In this document: one piece after another, positions 61,894-62,785 of the stretch
How positions within the stretch are numbered: the stretch's first letter is position 1
Layout of the letters: every line of letters starts with the position of its first letter
Assembly (NCBI GenBank): GCA_910587535.1
Contig: CAJUKM010000002.1
Span: 1 to 62,785, forward strand
DNA from: an uncultured Bacilli bacterium
Lineage (GTDB): Bacteria > Bacillota_I > Bacilli_A > RF39 > UBA660
Reading direction: 5' to 3'
Length of the DNA stretch: 62,785 nucleotides
Position numbers and translations under genes: made by a program
Notes under the pieces: generated by a model
What the model was told of the DNA's origin: nothing
The model's input: only the letters and a program-made list of their open reading frames with translations
The model's database searches: none

Positions 61894-62678
61894 GAAAATT
61901 GTTAAAATATGATCTAAGTTATGTCTATAAAGTAGTAAATGTCTTTTATCTTTTAGCGATCGCTTTTGCGGTATTGACGCGAATATTTGGACTTTTCGAT
62001 AATTCCGTCATAATACACACTTTTGCTTGGATCTCGAGCGGAATTACGATCGCATTATTGTTTAGCATACTCATAAACACTATGATGAGATTGTGGAATA
62101 GGGTATTAAAAAACATGTATGGAGATGAATCTTATTTGACACATACTCTTCCAGTTTCTAAGACGAATATATATACTTCAAAATTTTTGAGTTCTGTAAT
62201 CAGTACGGTAAGTAGCATATTAGTCGTTTTACTAGTCATCTTTATAGCGTATTATTCTAAAGAGAATATGGAAACTTTAAAAGCTTTACTCAGCACAATA
62301 GCGAGATTATACGACACCTCTATAATCAATTTCATACTTACATTTTTTGTCGTTTTTGCTCTAGAATTTTTAGTAGTAATTCAAGCAGGTTTTACTGGTT
62401 TAATCTTAGGACATAGAGCTAACAGTGGCAAGATGGTTAAATCTATAATATATGGATTTGGATTATATCTTTTAACTATGTTTTTGGCACTTTTAGTAAT
62501 ATTCATTTTTGCTCTATTTAGAGATGATGTCATGAAACTTTTTACTATAAGTAACATAGTAAATTTAGATACTGTAAAATTTGTACTGTATGTGGGAATA
62601 GTTTTCTATTTAGTAGTCATAGTAATCTTTTTTGTAGCAGATATTTTGATATTTAAAAGAGGAGTAAACGTCGAATAA
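61887..62678 (+). CDS. ABC transporter permease
   Basis: The 263-aa protein has six hydrophobic segments (about 17-40, 50-68, 103-125, 150-170, 190-215 and 230-255), typical of ABC-2/YtrC-D-like permeases. It starts within the ATPase gene (7-bp overlap), behind AGGAGG. The substrate is unknown. From its context it would act in response to envelope stress, under the GntR regulator. Confidence 0.85.
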   Translation: MLGKLLKYDLSYVYKVVNVFYLLAIAFAVLTRIFGLFDNSVIIHTFAWISSGITIALLFSILINTMMRLWNRVLKNMYGDESYLTHTLPVSKTNIYTSKFLSSVISTVSSILVVLLVIFIAYYSKENMETLKALLSTIARLYDTSIINFILTFFVVFALEFLVVIQAGFTGLILGHRANSGKMVKSIIYGFGLYLLTMFLALLVIFIFALFRDDVMKLFTISNIVNLDTVKFVLYVGIVFYLVVIVIFFVADILIFKRGVNVE

Positions 62679-62687
62679 TAGTAGGTC

Positions 62688-62716
62688 TTGAAAAAGTACC
62701 TAAAAAGTGGTAAATT
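62688..62716 (+). promoter_or_regulatory. Candidate promoter at the right edge
   Basis: TTGAAA (62688-62693) and TAAATT (62711-62716) are 17 bp apart, and a copy of the leader repeat follows. Confidence 0.5.
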
Positions 62717-62731
62717 ATTAAGTAGAAAGTA

Positions 62732-62776
62732 GTAAGGCTAAACCTATAAAAAAACTTTCAAAACTTTAGTAAAAAC
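62732..62776 (+). repeat. Leader repeat element, copy 2
   Basis: GAAAGTAG, then AACTTTCAAAACTTTAGT and AAAA, match the element at 56053-56102 in order and in placement behind a promoter. The distance between the two blocks is a few bases longer. TTGACAA at the window end could be another -35. The downstream gene is outside the window. Confidence 0.5.
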
Positions 62777-62785
62777 CCTTGACAA

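Noticed and set aside
1..62785. Insertion sequences, prophage genes, CRISPR arrays, rRNA genes
   Set aside because: No transposase, integrase, phage structural gene, regular spacer array or rRNA sequence was seen.

Overview
The window is a low-GC, gene-dense stretch of a Gram-positive-type bacterial chromosome that uses TGA as a stop. Several traits point to an anaerobic, uncultured member of the Bacilli near the Mollicutes side (an RF39-like gut lineage is my guess, not proven). These are: pyruvate:ferredoxin oxidoreductase (nifJ); a short SMC of mycoplasma-like length beside rnc; homologues of small Bacillus proteins (YlbD, YlbE, Cse60, a TIGR04086/YrzE-type protein); and exported proteins with SipW-type N-termini. 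I see no prophage, insertion sequence, CRISPR array or rRNA operon.

Layout. 1-1,084: the end of an unknown gene, tRNA-Cys, a gene-poor stretch and tRNA-Arg(CCU). 1,159-4,360 (minus): a YfhO-type membrane protein and a PIG-L/LmbE deacetylase. 4,541-11,593: a P-type cation ATPase, a PilC/GspF-like pilus platform protein with its prepilin peptidase, a TIGR04086 protein, a likely 6S RNA and tcdA. 11,791-15,153: a tandem pair of large exported proteins (family X), followed by an amidoligase-like gene. 17,012-28,826: an exopolysaccharide/capsule locus with priming transferase, GT26, GT4, a DXD glycosyltransferase, Wzy, pyruvyl transferase, Wzx, LCP, a VanZ-dUTPase fusion, BY-kinase and PHP phosphatase. 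28,863-32,475 (minus): smc and rnc. 32,619-41,213: an SBP-like lipoprotein, nifJ, a prepilin, nfo, a racemase and a third family X gene. 41,285-55,994: housekeeping genes (mtaB, recD2, parC) mixed with poorly known ones, including a 956-aa protein made largely of sigma-region-4-like helix-turn-helix units. 56,180-62,678: a fourth family X gene, cse60, murJ, trmB and a GntR-ABC operon with a clear palindromic operator.

The most interesting signal is family X, at 11791, 13357, 39615 and 56180. All four genes end in the same lectin-like (DUF6273-like) module. Just before the conserved APVINLK motif, each carries a 30-34 codon block that is hypervariable, poor in adenine (about 20-22% by hand count, against about 37% in an adjacent control) and dominated by codons ending in T or C, with CGT/CGC arginine codons. 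That is the footprint expected of a diversity-generating retroelement copying adenine-mutagenised AAY codons. No reverse transcriptase or template repeat lies in this window, so the machinery would have to act in trans. A 5'-leader motif upstream of the fourth copy recurs at the right edge of the window.

Positions of promoters, hairpins and motifs were read by eye and may be off by one or two bases. No database search was possible.
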